Below are positions 63,369 to 64,000 of a stretch of DNA of 64,000 nt, piece by piece. The DNA comes from Gammaproteobacteria bacterium. Lineage in GTDB: Bacteria > Pseudomonadota > Gammaproteobacteria > Arenicellales > Poriferihabitantaceae. The notes under the pieces are model-generated. The model was not told the origin of the DNA. It searched no databases and saw only the letters and a list, made by a program, of their open reading frames with translations. Made by a program: the position numbers and the translations under genes. Location of the stretch: the NCBI GenBank assembly GCA_022822625.1, contig JAJEAV010000050.1, forward strand, positions 1-64,000, given 5' to 3'. Numbering within the stretch: position 1 is the first letter of the stretch; the number at the start of each line of letters is the position of its first letter.

Positions 63369-63887
63369 TTACCCATCACTTTTATCCTGGCAATTGAGTG
63401 ATGGAGGCAGAAGGCCGCGTTCGCTGAGAATGCGATCACGTAATACAACGCCTAGAACCCGCCGTACCCCTTCCAGTTCAAGTCCGTTATCAAATGCACT
63501 GGCCCTCATCCTGGCAAGCAATTTTTCGGATGGGACAAAATCAAGGGCATGTTTGAAAGCAATAGTCTGAATCTCAAACTGGTCTTTTCCTTCAGTTTTA
63601 TCGAAAATCAAAATCGCTTCGGACTCAACATCCGCCTATTCCTCCGCACCCGTTTCTCGAGATATACGCTGTCCGAGATCAGTCAAGCGTATCGGACTGC
63701 CTGTGGTGAGTGGTGGGGGCGGTGGAAGACGTTCGAAAATCTTGTCTAGTCTGGTTCTGACTTCATACATGAAATCCTTGAAGTTAGACCGGTCAGAATT
63801 GACTTCTCCGTACCATTTTCCAAATTTGAACGTAAAGCCAATGGTAGCCAGTGTTACTGAAATACCCAAAGCCCGAAAAACTTCCAC
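63369..63887 (-). pseudogene. Membrane coiled-coil gene broken by an in-frame amber codon; paralogue of the 45.9-kb gene
   Basis: The frame from GTG 63887 (AGAGGA six bases upstream) encodes one membrane segment (LGISVTLATIGFTFKFGKW), NSDRSNFKDFM, a proline run (PPPPP) and SPIRLTDLGQRISRETGAEE, then TAG at 63636-63638. The same frame continues without other stops for 88 codons (ADVESEAILIFDKTEG to DKSDG). The order matches the intact protein at 45856-46443, so the two parts were one gene. It is either a pseudogene or a gene read through the amber codon. The first part alone (84 residues) could also be expressed. Confidence 0.6.
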
Positions 63888-64000
63888 GACGAATCCTCTT
63901 GTCAATCGGTTTCAACGAATGATATTAATTCCAACCTAAGTTCTACTTATACCATACTTTATTTACAGCAATTCTTACAGCAATTCTAGTTTTGCGGAGT

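Noticed and set aside
63373-63404. CCATCACT/AGTGATGG inverted repeat at the end of the broken coiled-coil gene
   Set aside because: Stem of eight pairs with a 16-base loop and no T tract; mostly within coding sequence, so not called a terminator.

Overview
The window looks like the origin-proximal part of a gammaproteobacterial chromosome. Marker genes are dnaA-dnaN-gyrB, soluble transhydrogenase sthA, a HlyU-type protein, mrcB (PBP1b), mlaA, apaH, gluQRS, rsfS-rlmH-maf and a YdiJ-type Fe-S flavoprotein. By eye the base composition is near 50% GC, with a GC-rich insertion sequence at the left end and visibly AT-richer accessory genes. The lineage cannot be fixed further from this sequence alone.

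Layout. (1) 1-1761: an intact IS1634-type transposase between two copies of a 12-bp direct repeat. (2) 2060-8457, minus strand: an iron locus behind a perfect Fur-box palindrome, in the order DUF4856 exported protein, membrane di-iron hydroxylase, ferric-binding protein, permease, ATPase. (3) 8731-17171, plus strand: eight tightly packed genes of unknown function. They encode an exported acidic protein, a lipoprotein, a helical-repeat/PEGA protein, a PEGA-FGE-like protein without the catalytic cysteines, a 53-residue membrane protein, a MotA/TolQ/ExbB proton channel and two membrane-anchored von Willebrand A proteins. This is the best candidate for an undescribed system. (4) 17172-23844: dnaA, dnaN and gyrB. 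DnaA boxes flank dnaA on both sides, and two perfect parS sites lie where recF would usually be. (5) 23857-37818: an HD-domain oxygenase-like gene, PBP1b, a trpG-trpC-osmC-perM-DUF2007 operon without trpD, trpE, rpe, degQ-type protease, a phytanoyl-CoA dioxygenase-family gene, sthA and a HlyU-like gene. (6) 37870-49772: the Fe-S flavoprotein, a decayed transposase, a TctABC tripartite tricarboxylate transporter, a TauE/SafE exporter and a divergent acylating aldehyde dehydrogenase/acyl-CoA ligase pair of SauS/SauT type. Together these suggest sulfonate (sulfoacetate) use. (7) 50087-54637: mlaA, apaH, M18 aminopeptidase, gluQRS and a small exported protein. (8) 54706-58286: a Gabija-type anti-phage pair (OLD-family ATPase/TOPRIM nuclease plus UvrD-like helicase) inserted beside maf. 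(9) 58583-63905: maf, rlmH, rsfS, nadD, a membrane protein, cystathionine beta-synthase, and a paralogue of the 45.9-kb coiled-coil gene broken by an in-frame amber codon.

Mobile-element debris (a TnpB-like 5' fragment at 30.9 kb and a decayed DDE transposase at 41 kb) and the Gabija locus show that the origin region has taken up foreign DNA. I saw no tRNA, rRNA or CRISPR array.
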